Shown: positions 25,147 through 33,868 of the stretch, in pieces
Layout of the letters: each line of letters starts with the position of its first letter
Numbering within the stretch: position 1 is the first letter of the stretch
NCBI RefSeq assembly: GCF_030678915.1
Contig: NZ_JAUUTZ010000002.1
Location: forward strand, 248,001 to 312,000
Direction of reading: 5' to 3'
DNA length: 64,000 nucleotides
Source of the DNA: Paracoccus wurundjeri
GTDB lineage: Bacteria > Pseudomonadota > Alphaproteobacteria > Rhodobacterales > Rhodobacteraceae
Program-made: the position numbers and the translations under genes
Notes under the pieces: model-generated
Told to the model about the DNA's origin: nothing
The model's database searches: none
The model's input: only the letters and a program-made list of their open reading frames with translations

Positions 25147-25797
25147 ATGAGTGACGACAAGATGCTGAACAGGCGGGCACAAGTGTCTTTGACCGAGGCA
25201 TTGCGGCGCGGCGATCTGCGTTCGGGTCAGTTCCTGTCCATGCCGCAGCTTGTGCAGATCCTCGGCTATCCCATGGCCGCGGTACGCGAGGCGGCCCGAT
25301 ATGCCAGTCTGTCTGGCTGGATGGATATTATCCCCAAGCGCGGCGTGCAGGTGCTGGAGGCGCGTTCCGACACGATCAGGGAAAGTCTGGACGCGCGGAT
25401 GGTGCTGGATCAGGAAGGCGCGCGACGGCGGATCCGCCTGGATCTGCTTGCGGAACTGCCGAAATTGCGCCACCGGCACGAACAGATGCTGGCCGAGGCG
25501 TCGCGCGAAAGCGCGCCGGATTTCTCGGCGCGGGCGGTGGCGGTCGATCTGTCACTGCATGACTATCTGGCCGAGGGGCTGGGCAACTCGGTCCTGCGTA
25601 CCGGCTATGATGCGAATCGGGTCCGCATTGCCATCATCCAGCGCGTCCGCCCCTTCGTGCAGGAGCGGATCCAGTCCTCGATGCAGGAACATCTGCGCAT
25701 CATCGAGGCCATGGAACGCCGCGACCTGCTTGCCGCCATCGATGCGATTTCGCTTCATTGCGAGCGGACGCAATACTGGTGGGGCGCCAAGACCTGA
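25147..25797 (+). CDS. GntR-family regulator (FCD-type)
   Basis: A 216-residue regulator: N-terminal winged helix (about residues 10-70, with FLSMPQLVQILGYPMAAVREA and IPKRGVQVL) and a helical FCD-like effector domain (LHDYLAEGLGN, QEHLRIIEAMERRD, ISLHCER). The ATG at 25147 is preferred over 25111 because GGAAGGGG precedes it. The HTH is slightly divergent from the usual P-R-E-A form but keeps AAVREAARYA. Divergent from the NCS1 transporter, its probable target. Confidence 0.88.
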   Translation: MSDDKMLNRRAQVSLTEALRRGDLRSGQFLSMPQLVQILGYPMAAVREAARYASLSGWMDIIPKRGVQVLEARSDTIRESLDARMVLDQEGARRRIRLDLLAELPKLRHRHEQMLAEASRESAPDFSARAVAVDLSLHDYLAEGLGNSVLRTGYDANRVRIAIIQRVRPFVQERIQSSMQEHLRIIEAMERRDLLAAIDAISLHCERTQYWWGAKT

Positions 25798-25844
25798 GGG
25801 CGGCACCGACGCCGCCCTCGATCATGAAGCCCGGCGCTGCCGGT

Positions 25845-28082
25845 TCAGATCAGGCTCTCCGGATGGATCGGAAAGCGCTTTGGCCGTATGCCGGTGGCGT
25901 GCCAGACGGCATTGCCGATCGCGCCGACAGTTCCCGTAACGCCCAGCTCTCCCACGCCCTTGATGCCAAGCGAGTTCACGAAGGGATCGTCCTCATGCAC
26001 GGTCAGGGCTTCGATCATGGGCACATCGGCATTGACGGGGATATGGTAGCCGGCAAGGTCGGCATTGGTGAAACGCCCGGTCCGGACGTCGTGGATCGCT
26101 TCTTCCTGCAGGGCGAAGCCGATGCCCCAGATCATGCCGCCCAAAAGCTGACTGCGGGCCAGATGCGGGTTGACGATCCGTCCCGCCGCAAAGGCCCCGA
26201 TCAGGCGGCTTACGCGGACCTGTCCCAGATCCGGATCGACCAGCACTTCGGCAAAGACCCCGCCATGCGAGAACATGGCCCGTTCCGGCTCGCCTTCCCG
26301 TGCGCCCTTGCCATCGCCCCGCAGAAGGTCAAGACCTGCGCGGGCCAGGATGTCTTCATAAGCTTCGGATCGGGTATCGTCGTCGTTGCGGTAAAGCCTG
26401 CCGCCGCGTGCCGTCACGCCTGCGTTATCCGCGCCGAACAGGGGCGAGGCGGGATCGTTTAACGCAAGCTCTGCCAGTTGGCGTATTGTGTCGGCGCCCG
26501 CATTGAACAGCGCGGTTCCCGCCGTGGCGGTATGCCCCGAGCCTCCTGCCACTCCGGCATCCGGCAGGCTGGACTGCCCCGAGCGGAATTCCAGCCGGTC
26601 GATATCGATGCCAAGCCCGTCCGCCGCAATCTGCGCCAGTGAGGTCCATGCGCCCTGCCCCATATCCGCGGCAGATGTCTCGACCACGGCGGAACCGTCG
26701 GCGCGCAGTGTCGCATGGGCAGCGGCCTGAAACATCGGGCACGGGAATTGTGCCGTGCCCATGCCCCAGCCTTTCAGCAATCGGCCCTGTTTCATACTGC
26801 CGGGTTCCAGCGGCCGATCCTTCCATGCGAACGCCTCGGCGGCCTGTGCGTAGCATTCGCGCAAAGCCTTCGACGAGAATTGCATACCGGTGGCGGGATC
26901 CGTTTCGGCATAGTTCCTAAGCCGGAATTCCAGCGGATCGAAACCCATGGCATAGGCGGCATCGTCGATCGCCACCTCCAGCGCGGCCGATCCGGGCGCT
27001 TCGCCGGGTGCACGCATCGGACCGGGCGTGCCGGTATCGGCACGGACCGCCCCGTGGGTCGTGCGCATCGCCTTCGTCGCATAGACGCTGTGCGAGGCAT
27101 TGGACGCGCTTTCGATGAAATCGTCGAAGCTGGAGGTAACGGCGATCGTATGGTGATCCAGTGCCGAAATATGGCCCTGGGGATCGATATCCAGCTTCAG
27201 CGTCTGGCGCGTTGCGGGGCGGTGGCCGACCGGGCCATACATCTGTTCCCGCCGCAGGGCGAGTTTGACGGGGCGGTCGAGATCCTTTGCTGCAAGTATC
27301 GCCAGAAGCTGCCCTCCGAACAGGATCGCCTTCGACCCGAAACCACCGCCAAGGAAGGGGCTGCGGATCAGGATCTGCGCGGGATCGATCCCCAGATAGG
27401 CCGCGAAGCTTTGCTTTGCGAGGCCGATGGCCTGATTGGGGGTGTCGATCTCTAGCCGGTCTCCGGTCCAGCGGGCGGTGATCGCGTGCGGCTCCAGCGC
27501 GTTGTGATACTGGGCAGCGGTCTCGATCACCGTCTCAAGATGCCGCGCGGCACCGGCGCGGGCGGCGTCCATATCCCCGGCTTCCAGTGTCGGCGAGGCC
27601 CCGATGCTGACCGTTTCCGGCTGAAAGGGAACGCCGCCATCAAGGCCGATGCGCGGCGTGTCGGCATCATAGCGCGGCGCCAGAAGGCGCGCGCCTTCGG
27701 TTGCCGCCTCCAGCGTTTCGGCTACGACAAGCGCGATCGGCTGCCCGGCATAGCGGACGGTATCATCCTGAAGCGCCTCGGTCCGCCAGGCGAAACCGTG
27801 GATCTTCTCGTCCGGGCTGACGGCAAGGTCGGGGCGGTTTGCGGGCGTATAGACCTTTACCACGCCGGGATGCGCTTCCGCCGCCGCCACGTCCAGATGC
27901 GTCACGCGACCCCGCGCGATGCCTGCTGTGGCGGTGACGGCATGCAGCACGCCTTCGGGGCGATTGTCGGCAGCATAGGTTGCGCGGCCCGTGACCTTCA
28001 GCACCCCGTCGCGGCGGGTCATGGACTGCCCGGCATTGGAGCCAAGGCGCACATGGCCCTGAATATTCATGACATCAGCCAT
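25845..28082 (-). CDS. paoC: Molybdopterin-binding subunit of aldehyde oxidoreductase (PaoC/YagR-like)
   Basis: A 745-residue catalytic subunit of a xanthine-oxidase-family enzyme. It has the N-terminal TGRATYAADNRPEGVLH region, molybdopterin-binding segments FLGGGFGSKA and GMGTAQFPCPMFQ, SAADMGQGAWT, and the catalytic glutamate at residue 712 in KGVGELGVTGTVGA. The start overlaps the FAD-subunit stop by 8 bases. Three-subunit PaoABC enzymes oxidise aromatic and other aldehydes. A dedicated cofactor-insertion chaperone (PaoD/XdhC type), usually next to such genes, is not in this window. No Tat signal is seen on the 2Fe-2S subunit, so the complex is probably cytosolic here. Confidence 0.93.
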   Translation of the reverse strand: MADVMNIQGHVRLGSNAGQSMTRRDGVLKVTGRATYAADNRPEGVLHAVTATAGIARGRVTHLDVAAAEAHPGVVKVYTPANRPDLAVSPDEKIHGFAWRTEALQDDTVRYAGQPIALVVAETLEAATEGARLLAPRYDADTPRIGLDGGVPFQPETVSIGASPTLEAGDMDAARAGAARHLETVIETAAQYHNALEPHAITARWTGDRLEIDTPNQAIGLAKQSFAAYLGIDPAQILIRSPFLGGGFGSKAILFGGQLLAILAAKDLDRPVKLALRREQMYGPVGHRPATRQTLKLDIDPQGHISALDHHTIAVTSSFDDFIESASNASHSVYATKAMRTTHGAVRADTGTPGPMRAPGEAPGSAALEVAIDDAAYAMGFDPLEFRLRNYAETDPATGMQFSSKALRECYAQAAEAFAWKDRPLEPGSMKQGRLLKGWGMGTAQFPCPMFQAAAHATLRADGSAVVETSAADMGQGAWTSLAQIAADGLGIDIDRLEFRSGQSSLPDAGVAGGSGHTATAGTALFNAGADTIRQLAELALNDPASPLFGADNAGVTARGGRLYRNDDDTRSEAYEDILARAGLDLLRGDGKGAREGEPERAMFSHGGVFAEVLVDPDLGQVRVSRLIGAFAAGRIVNPHLARSQLLGGMIWGIGFALQEEAIHDVRTGRFTNADLAGYHIPVNADVPMIEALTVHEDDPFVNSLGIKGVGELGVTGTVGAIGNAVWHATGIRPKRFPIHPESLI

Positions 28083-29109
28083 TGCAGTCTCCTTCGAAAA
28101 CCGAGGCGGGCAAAGCGGGCAGCCGGTCCGGTGTGCCCGCCGCCGCGCGGATCAATGCGCGGATGGCGATGCGGCGGGCCAGCGTGATCTTGGCGCGATT
28201 GTCGCCAGAGGGCGCAGCGCCTTCGAGGGCAAGATCGGCGGCGCGGGCAAAGGCTTCCTCGGTCGGGGGTTGGCCAGCCAGCGCTTTTTCCGCCGCTCGG
28301 GCGCGCCACGGACGGGCGGCGACGCCACCAAGCGCCAGACGGGCCTGTACGATCCTGCCATCCTGTATTTCCAGCGCCGCTGCGGCGGAGACGATGGCAA
28401 AGGCGAAAGAGGTCCGCTCTCGCAGTTTCACGTAACGGGCGTTGCGCGCCATGCCGCCGGGATCGGGCAGGCGGATATGGGTAATGATTTCATCCGATTG
28501 CAGCGGCGCCGGACCCGCGTCATTTGCGTCGGGCAGAGGATGAAAGCTTTCCATCGGCACCTCGCGCAAGCCATCGGGGCCGGCAATCTCGACCACCGCG
28601 TCATAGGCCGCCAGCGCCACGCACAGATCCGACGGATGCGTGGCGATACAGGCTTCTGTCCAGCCCAGGATCGCGTGATTGCGCGTCTCGCCGCCGATGG
28701 CAGCGCAGCCGCTGCCGGGTTCGCGCCGGTTGCAGGGTGACAGCGGATCCTGAAAATAGCTGCACCGCGTCTGCTGCATGATGTTGCCGCCGGTGCTGGC
28801 CGCGTTCCGAAGCTGTGCCGAAGCACCGGACAACAGCGCCTCGGCCACTGCCGGGAATCGCGACAGGATAACAGGGTGCCGCGCCAGATCGGCGTTTCGG
28901 ACCATCGCGCCGATCAGCAACCCGCCGTCATGTTCCTCGATATCGTGAAGGGGCAGCCGCGTGATGTCGATCAGCCGGGTGGGACTGATCACCCCGATCT
29001 TCATCAGATCCAGCAGATTCGTGCCTCCGGCAAGGATCGCGCCATCCTGGGTTGCGGCGCTCATCGCGGCGTCCAGCGTTTCGGCCCGCGTATATTCGAA
29101 CAGATTCAT
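28075..29109 (-). CDS. paoB: FAD-binding subunit of aldehyde oxidoreductase (PaoB/YagS-like)
   Basis: A 344-residue FAD subunit. FAD-binding motifs AILAGGTNLLDLMK and STGGNIMQQTRC are present. Three cysteines Cys116, Cys126 and Cys135 (TRCSYFQD, SPCNRREPGSGC) match the insertion that in PaoB carries an extra 4Fe-4S cluster, a mark of this subgroup. The start at 29109 overlaps the 2Fe-2S gene stop (ATGA); a longer frame to 29187 is a shadow of that gene. It passes electrons from the iron-sulfur clusters to an acceptor. Confidence 0.92.
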   Translation of the reverse strand: MNLFEYTRAETLDAAMSAATQDGAILAGGTNLLDLMKIGVISPTRLIDITRLPLHDIEEHDGGLLIGAMVRNADLARHPVILSRFPAVAEALLSGASAQLRNAASTGGNIMQQTRCSYFQDPLSPCNRREPGSGCAAIGGETRNHAILGWTEACIATHPSDLCVALAAYDAVVEIAGPDGLREVPMESFHPLPDANDAGPAPLQSDEIITHIRLPDPGGMARNARYVKLRERTSFAFAIVSAAAALEIQDGRIVQARLALGGVAARPWRARAAEKALAGQPPTEEAFARAADLALEGAAPSGDNRAKITLARRIAIRALIRAAAGTPDRLPALPASVFEGDCNG

Positions 29110-29594
29110 GCCGCATCCTCCCGGTTCATGGCGCGGGTGGCCTTTAACACCGCCTCGGTGATGCCGGCATAGGCGGCGCAGCGGCAAAGATTCCCGCTCA
29201 TGCCTTCGCGCACGCGTTCGGGATCAAGGCCGGCTTCGCCTTCGGCGATCAGTGCCACGGCCGACATGATCTGACCGGGCGTGCAATAACCGCATTGAAA
29301 GCCGTCGGCTTCGATGAATGCGGCTTGCACGGGATGCAGAAGGTCGCCCTGCGCCAGCCCTTCCACCGTGGTGATTTCGGCCCCGTCATAGGACAGCGCC
29401 AGAGCGAGGCAGGAATTGATGCGCCGACCGTCGATCAGCACGGTGCAGGCGCCGCATTGACCGCGATCGCAGCCCTTCTTCGTGCCGGTAAGACCGATAC
29501 GTTCTCTCAGGACATCCAGAAGTGTGGCGCGGGGGTCGTCTATCGGAATATCCTGCGATGTTCCGTTTATGGTCAGCTTCAGTATTTGTGTCAT
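29106..29594 (-). CDS. paoA: 2Fe-2S subunit of aldehyde oxidoreductase (PaoA/YagT-like)
   Basis: A 162-residue subunit with two 2Fe-2S centres: Cys42, Cys47, Cys50 and Cys62 (plant-ferredoxin type, GCDRGQCGAC) and Cys101, Cys104, Cys137 and Cys139 (CGYCTPGQ, NLCRCA). The ATG at 29594 follows AAAGAGGGAAAG. Upstream in-frame residues do not form a Tat signal, unlike E. coli PaoA. It is the first gene of the operon and lies opposite the TetR gene, so both are probably controlled from the operator at 29658-29674. Confidence 0.93.
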   Translation of the reverse strand: MTQILKLTINGTSQDIPIDDPRATLLDVLRERIGLTGTKKGCDRGQCGACTVLIDGRRINSCLALALSYDGAEITTVEGLAQGDLLHPVQAAFIEADGFQCGYCTPGQIMSAVALIAEGEAGLDPERVREGMSGNLCRCAAYAGITEAVLKATRAMNREDAA

Positions 29595-29657
29595 CTTTCC
29601 CTCTTTGGCGATAAGCTGGTGGGGAAGTCCGGCCGGTATGGCCACGGAGACAAATAT

Positions 29658-29674
29658 ACGGAGGGAGCCTCCGT
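29658..29674. promoter_or_regulatory. Palindromic TetR-type operator
   Basis: A perfect palindrome with 7-base arms (ACGGAGG and CCTCCGT) and a 3-base centre, in the 112 bases between the divergent paoA and tetR genes. Length and ACGGAG-type arms are usual for TetR-family operators. It lies 33 bases before the tetR ATG. Confidence 0.7.
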
Positions 29675-29706
29675 TTTGCAAGAACGAAGGAAGTGCAGAC
29701 GGGAAA

Positions 29707-30246
29707 ATGTGCAAGCTGACGCCGAAAACAAGGAAACCACGTGCCGATCAGATCCGCAATCGCGAGCGGCTGCTAGAGGCCGCGCGCAAGGTGTTCCGTT
29801 CCGACAACGGCAGCCTGGAGGCTGTAGCGCGGCAGGCAGAGGTTGGCATCGGCACGCTTTATCGTCATTTCCCGACACGCGAGGCGCTGTTCCAGGCCGT
29901 CTATGCCCGCGAGGTCGCGGCGCTGGAGACACAGGCGCAACAGGGCGAACTGGCGGCCTGGATGAAGGCGGCGCTTGAGATGATGGCGACCAAGGGTGGC
30001 ATGGTTGCGGCTCTTGAACCCGTGCTGGACAAGGACGCGCCGTTTTTTACCGAACAATCGGCGCGGATGGGCGCCGCAGTGGGCCGTCTGCGCGATCAGG
30101 CGGTCGCGGCCGGAGAATTACGACCCGATGTTACCGCCGAGGATCTGATGCGCGTGCTTCTTGGCCTCAGCTATGGTCCCGGCGCGGACGCGTCGCGTTC
30201 GGGGCTGCTGCTGGATGTGTTTCTTGACGGGCTCAAGCCGGAATGA
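29707..30246 (+). CDS. TetR-family regulator
   Basis: A 179-residue repressor with a standard TetR helix-turn-helix (LEAVARQAEVGIGTLYRHFP, about residues 35-54), preceded by a basic N-terminus and followed by a helical ligand domain. The ATG at 29707 is chosen because the earlier frame (from 29482) is antisense to paoA and crosses the operator. A divergent arrangement and a palindrome in the gap support control of the aldehyde oxidoreductase, perhaps induced by its aldehyde substrate. Confidence 0.9.
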   Translation: MCKLTPKTRKPRADQIRNRERLLEAARKVFRSDNGSLEAVARQAEVGIGTLYRHFPTREALFQAVYAREVAALETQAQQGELAAWMKAALEMMATKGGMVAALEPVLDKDAPFFTEQSARMGAAVGRLRDQAVAAGELRPDVTAEDLMRVLLGLSYGPGADASRSGLLLDVFLDGLKPE

Positions 30247-30502
30247 AAGCCTGAGAAATTGGCAGCTTGAAAGCTCATGTCCTCCGGGCCGCTGTGGTTT
30301 TTTAATCCGATCATGGACGCGATCTGAAACTCGACAGCAGCAGGTGATCTTTCCGCAGTGAACAAGTTTTCGGCGCAATGCCCGATATTTCAGCAGCAGT
30401 TCAGATACCGGACAGAAAAGGATATTCACTGTCACGAAAGTTTTTAGCGGGGCGGGCTTTCCATAGGATGGTTTGGCGACAGCTTCCAACAAGGATGACG
30501 CC

Positions 30503-31891
30503 ATGAACCTCATGAAAGTCTCTGCGGCCCTCTTGCTTGCAACGCTTCCCGCCGCTGCGCAGGCTCAGGAAGCCGCGCCCGGGCTGAGCGCCGGGGATAC
30601 GGCATTTGTCGCCACCTGCGCCCTGATCGTCATGCTGATGATGCTGCCGGGGCTTGGACTTTTTTATGCTGGAATGACACGCAGCAAGAATGTGCTGTCC
30701 GTATTGACCCAGATATTCGCCACGATCGCATTGGTTTGCGTGTTGTGGATCGTCTTTGGCTATTCGCTTGCCTTTGACACCGACACCTCGTGGAACCCGG
30801 TGATAGGTGGTACGGCCAAGCTGTTTCTGGCCGCAGTGGCGCAGGACAATGTGGTGGGCACAATCCCCGAATATCTTTACATCCTGTTCATGATGATGTT
30901 CGCGGCCATCACGCCGGCGATCATCGTCGGCGCGTTCGCCGAACGTATGAAATTTTCGGCCGTTCTGATCTTCATGGCGCTCTGGCTGACGATTAACTAC
31001 GTTCCCATGGCCCATATGGCATGGGGTGGCGGATGGGTGTTCGATATTGGCGTCCAGGATTTCGCGGGCGGCAATGTGGTGCATCTGAACGCCGGCATGG
31101 CGGCCCTTGTCTGCGCATTGGTCATCGGCCCGCGCAAGGGTTACGGCACGGCGATGATGGCGCCTCACAACATGACGATGACCTATGCCGGGGGCGCGAT
31201 GCTGTGGGTCGGCTGGCTTGCCTTTTGCGGCGGTTGTGCATTGGCGGCGAATGGCTACAGCGCGCTGATCATGCTGAATACGATTCTGGGCGGAGCGGGC
31301 GGCGCGCTTGGATGGATGGCGGTCGAATGGGTTCACCGCAGGAAGCCAAGCACTTTCGGTCTGCTGTCCGGCTGTATCAGCGGATTGGTGGCCATCACGC
31401 CGGCCTGTGGTTTTGTCGGCCCCGCGGGCGCAGTCGCCGTCGGCTTCCTGGCCGCGCCGGTCTGTGCCTATGCGGTTGAAAGCGTCAAACACCGTTTCGG
31501 CTATGATGATTCCTTCGATGTCTTTGGCGTGCATGGTGTCGCCGCGATGGTCGGAGGTGTCCTGACCGTGATTTTCGCCGCCCCCGGCCTTGGCGGACTC
31601 GGCTATCCCGAGGGTCGCGGCATGATGGCCCAGATGGCGCCGCAGGTGCTGATCATGGGCTTCAGTATCCTGTTTTCGCTGATGACGACATGGATCGCGC
31701 TGAAGATTGCCGATGCGCTGGTCGGTTTGCGTGTCAGCGAAGATGACGAACTCGAAGGTCTGGATACGGCTACCCACGGAGAGGTTGGTTACCGGTTGGG
31801 CGATGGCGTTTATGCGGGCGCGGCTGTTCAGCCTTTGACCGATGATCATACCCGCGTGACGGCTTCATCGGTGGTCACGCAGACTGCCTGA
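30503..31891 (+). CDS. amt: Ammonium transporter (Amt)
   Basis: A 462-residue Amt channel with a signal peptide (to about residue 21) and 11 membrane segments. The conserved periplasmic aspartate Asp186 and the pore histidines Asn-Val-Val-His194 and Gly-Val-His344 are present, with the same spacing as Asp160, His168 and His318 of E. coli AmtB. The ATG at 30503 follows AAGGATG. No glnK lies next to it, which is unusual for amt genes and suggests a secondary copy. A strong terminator follows, so it is a single-gene unit. The 256-base gap upstream shows no clear sigma-54 site by eye. Confidence 0.95.
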   Translation: MNLMKVSAALLLATLPAAAQAQEAAPGLSAGDTAFVATCALIVMLMMLPGLGLFYAGMTRSKNVLSVLTQIFATIALVCVLWIVFGYSLAFDTDTSWNPVIGGTAKLFLAAVAQDNVVGTIPEYLYILFMMMFAAITPAIIVGAFAERMKFSAVLIFMALWLTINYVPMAHMAWGGGWVFDIGVQDFAGGNVVHLNAGMAALVCALVIGPRKGYGTAMMAPHNMTMTYAGGAMLWVGWLAFCGGCALAANGYSALIMLNTILGGAGGALGWMAVEWVHRRKPSTFGLLSGCISGLVAITPACGFVGPAGAVAVGFLAAPVCAYAVESVKHRFGYDDSFDVFGVHGVAAMVGGVLTVIFAAPGLGGLGYPEGRGMMAQMAPQVLIMGFSILFSLMTTWIALKIADALVGLRVSEDDELEGLDTATHGEVGYRLGDGVYAGAAVQPLTDDHTRVTASSVVTQTA

Positions 31892-31913
31892 TCCGGGTTG
31901 CAGACAGAAAGGC

Positions 31914-31940
31914 AGGGCCGGACGGTAGCCGTCCGGCCCT
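31914..31940 (+). terminator. Intrinsic terminator after amt
   Basis: A 12-base-pair perfect stem (31914-31925 with 31929-31940) and 3-base loop starts 22 bases after the amt stop. A T-rich run (GGCTTTTTTC) follows about 15 bases later. It closes the amt unit. Confidence 0.75.
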
Positions 31941-32253
31941 TCGGCATTCATAAGGCTTTTTTCAATCTTGCAGGCTGAACGCGGATCCGCTGTGGGGCCT
32001 GATCTTTCTTGCGGATATCGTGCCGGTCTTCGATATCTCGTGCCACCGAATTTTTCGCCTGCCCGACGCCGCGCAGGCATGATCCGGGCCATCCTGAAAA
32101 ATCGCATCCACTGTTTTTCTGACGCGCCATAGGAAAAACTTCTCTCCGGCTCATGAACTTTAGAATGGTCAGGCCCGGTTCGATGGACAATAATAACGAC
32201 CAATTTAGTCGTGATATATTTCACTCGAATAAACCCCATTGAAAGGAGAAGCG
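31941..32253 (+). promoter_or_regulatory. 313-base gap with candidate promoter region of the ssu operon
   Basis: No gene seen. The last 80 bases turn A/T-rich. They hold an inverted repeat ACGAC-N7-GTCGT (32196-32200 with 32208-32212), directly followed by TGATATATTT, a plausible -10-like region for ssuC. The repeat may be an operator for sulfur control. The first 230 bases show nothing I recognise. Confidence 0.35.
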
Positions 32254-33099
32254 ATGACCATCGAATTGCTGAACCGGGAAGCCCTGAAGCCCACCGTTCA
32301 GGAGCACATTCCGCGCCCGGCAGCAACGGAAGCGCAGCTTCAACTGTTATCCTGGGCCGCGCCGGTGGCGATTCTGCTGGCGTGGGAAGTGGCCAGCCGT
32401 GCGGGGCTGATCGCACCGCAGGTATTGCCCGCCCCCAGTTCTGTCGCTGAAACCGCGTGGCGGCTGACCGTATCGGGCGATCTTTTCAAGCATCTGGGGG
32501 CCAGTCTTCTGCGCGCGGCCATCGGGTTTGTAATCGGGGGCGCGATCGGCTTTGCGCTGGGGGTCCTTGTCGGCTTCTCACGCGTGGCCGAGGCGTCGCT
32601 TGACAGATCCATCCAGATGATCCGGGCGATTCCGTTTCTGGCGCTGCTGCCTCTGGTGATCGTCTGGTTCGGAGTGGACGAAAGCGGCAAGATCTTCCTT
32701 GTCGCTCTGGCAGTGCTGTTTCCCATCTATATCAATACCGTGCTGGGCATACGGCAGGTGGATCCAAAACTGCTGGAACTTGCCCGCGTGACCGGGCTTT
32801 CCCGGATGAAAACCATCCGCAAGATCATCCTGCCGGGCGCGATGCCGTCGATTCTGACTGGTGTGCGCTATGCGCTGGCAACCGCGTGGCTGGCGCTGGT
32901 CGTCGCGGAAACGGTGGCGACAACAAGCGGCATCGGCTTTCTGGCGATGGACGCGCGAGAGTTTCTGCAAACCGACGTCATCGTTCTTGCCATTCTGATC
33001 TATGCGGTGATCGGCATCAGTGCCGACGGGCTGGCCCGGTTTCTGGAGCGGAAGCTGCTTGCCTGGCATCCGAATTATGCGAAAGAGGGCAGAAAATGA
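32254..33099 (+). CDS. ssuC: Sulfonate/organosulfur ABC permease (SsuC-like)
   Basis: A 281-residue permease of the SsuC/TauC family with six membrane segments and the EAA loop LLELARVTGLSRMKTIRKII followed by LPGA. N-terminal LAWEVASRAGLIAPQVLPAPS is typical. The ATG at 32254 follows GAAAGGAGAAGC, which is better than the upstream 32239. In these importers one permease gene makes a homodimer. It precedes ssuB with an ATGA overlap. Confidence 0.92.
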   Translation: MTIELLNREALKPTVQEHIPRPAATEAQLQLLSWAAPVAILLAWEVASRAGLIAPQVLPAPSSVAETAWRLTVSGDLFKHLGASLLRAAIGFVIGGAIGFALGVLVGFSRVAEASLDRSIQMIRAIPFLALLPLVIVWFGVDESGKIFLVALAVLFPIYINTVLGIRQVDPKLLELARVTGLSRMKTIRKIILPGAMPSILTGVRYALATAWLALVVAETVATTSGIGFLAMDAREFLQTDVIVLAILIYAVIGISADGLARFLERKLLAWHPNYAKEGRK

Positions 33100-33788
33100 C
33101 CACCGACACCGCTGTGATCGTCCGCAACCTGCGCCGCCGCTATGGCGAGCGTGTGGTGATCGACGGATTGGATCTGACGATCCGCAAAGGCGAGTTCGTG
33201 GCGCTTCTGGGCGAAAGCGGCTGCGGGAAAACGACATTGCTTCGCGCCCTGGCGGGACTTGATCCCGTCAATGGCGGGCAAATCGACGGGCCAAAGCAGC
33301 CAGCGGTCGTTTTTCAGGAACACAGGCTGCTGCCCTGGGCCAGCCTGTGGGAGAATGTCACGCTTGGGGTGGATACCGCACAGGGTCGCAAACAGGCCGA
33401 AGCTGCGCTGGGCGAGGTGGGCCTTGCGGGCCGCGAAGAGGATTGGCCGCGCAACCTGTCGGGCGGTCAGGCGCAGCGGGTGGCACTGGCCCGCGCTTTG
33501 GTGCGGGAGCCGCAGCTGATGCTTCTGGACGAACCCTTTGCCGCCTTGGACGCACTGACGCGGATCAAGATGCATGTCCTGATCCGCGAGTTGGTCGCCC
33601 GGCACAGGCCCGGGGTGCTGCTGGTCACGCATGACGTGGATGAGGCCATCGCGATCGCCGACCGGATTCTTGTCATGCGGAATGGCGGTATCGCGGCCAG
33701 CTATCTGACCGCGGACATTGCTCCGCCAGCGCTGCGTGAAACATTGCTGCAGGAACTTGGCGTCGAAAGCGATAGCCGTGCGGCCTGA
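33096..33788 (+). CDS. ssuB: Sulfonate/organosulfur ABC ATPase (SsuB-like)
   Basis: A 230-residue ATPase: Walker A GESGCGKTT, Q-loop VVFQEHRLLPW (the His-Arg-Leu-Leu-Pro-Trp form typical of SsuB/TauB), signature LSGGQAQRVALARAL, Walker B LMLLDEPFAALDALTR and VTHDVDEAI. It overlaps ssuC (ATGA). Compact, without a TOBE domain, as in this family. Confidence 0.93.
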   Translation: MTTDTAVIVRNLRRRYGERVVIDGLDLTIRKGEFVALLGESGCGKTTLLRALAGLDPVNGGQIDGPKQPAVVFQEHRLLPWASLWENVTLGVDTAQGRKQAEAALGEVGLAGREEDWPRNLSGGQAQRVALARALVREPQLMLLDEPFAALDALTRIKMHVLIRELVARHRPGVLLVTHDVDEAIAIADRILVMRNGGIAASYLTADIAPPALRETLLQELGVESDSRAA

Positions 33789-33818
33789 TCTGAACCGGAT
33801 TCATTGAATAATTGCAGG

Positions 33819-33833
33819 ACGCCCCCGGGGCGT
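33819..33833 (+). other. Short GC inverted repeat between ssuB and ssuA
   Basis: ACGCCCC and GGGGCGT arms around one base (effective stem about five pairs), followed by TTT, in the 80-base gap between ssuB and ssuA. Possibly a weak attenuator or mRNA end; its small size makes this uncertain. Confidence 0.35.
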
Positions 33834-33868
33834 TTGCGTGCAGTTCGCCAAAACTCAAGGAGACTGAC

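Noticed and set aside
30401..31849. 482-codon minus-strand open frame opposite amt
   Set aside because: Charged, His/Gln-rich shadow of a gene with clear Amt residues.
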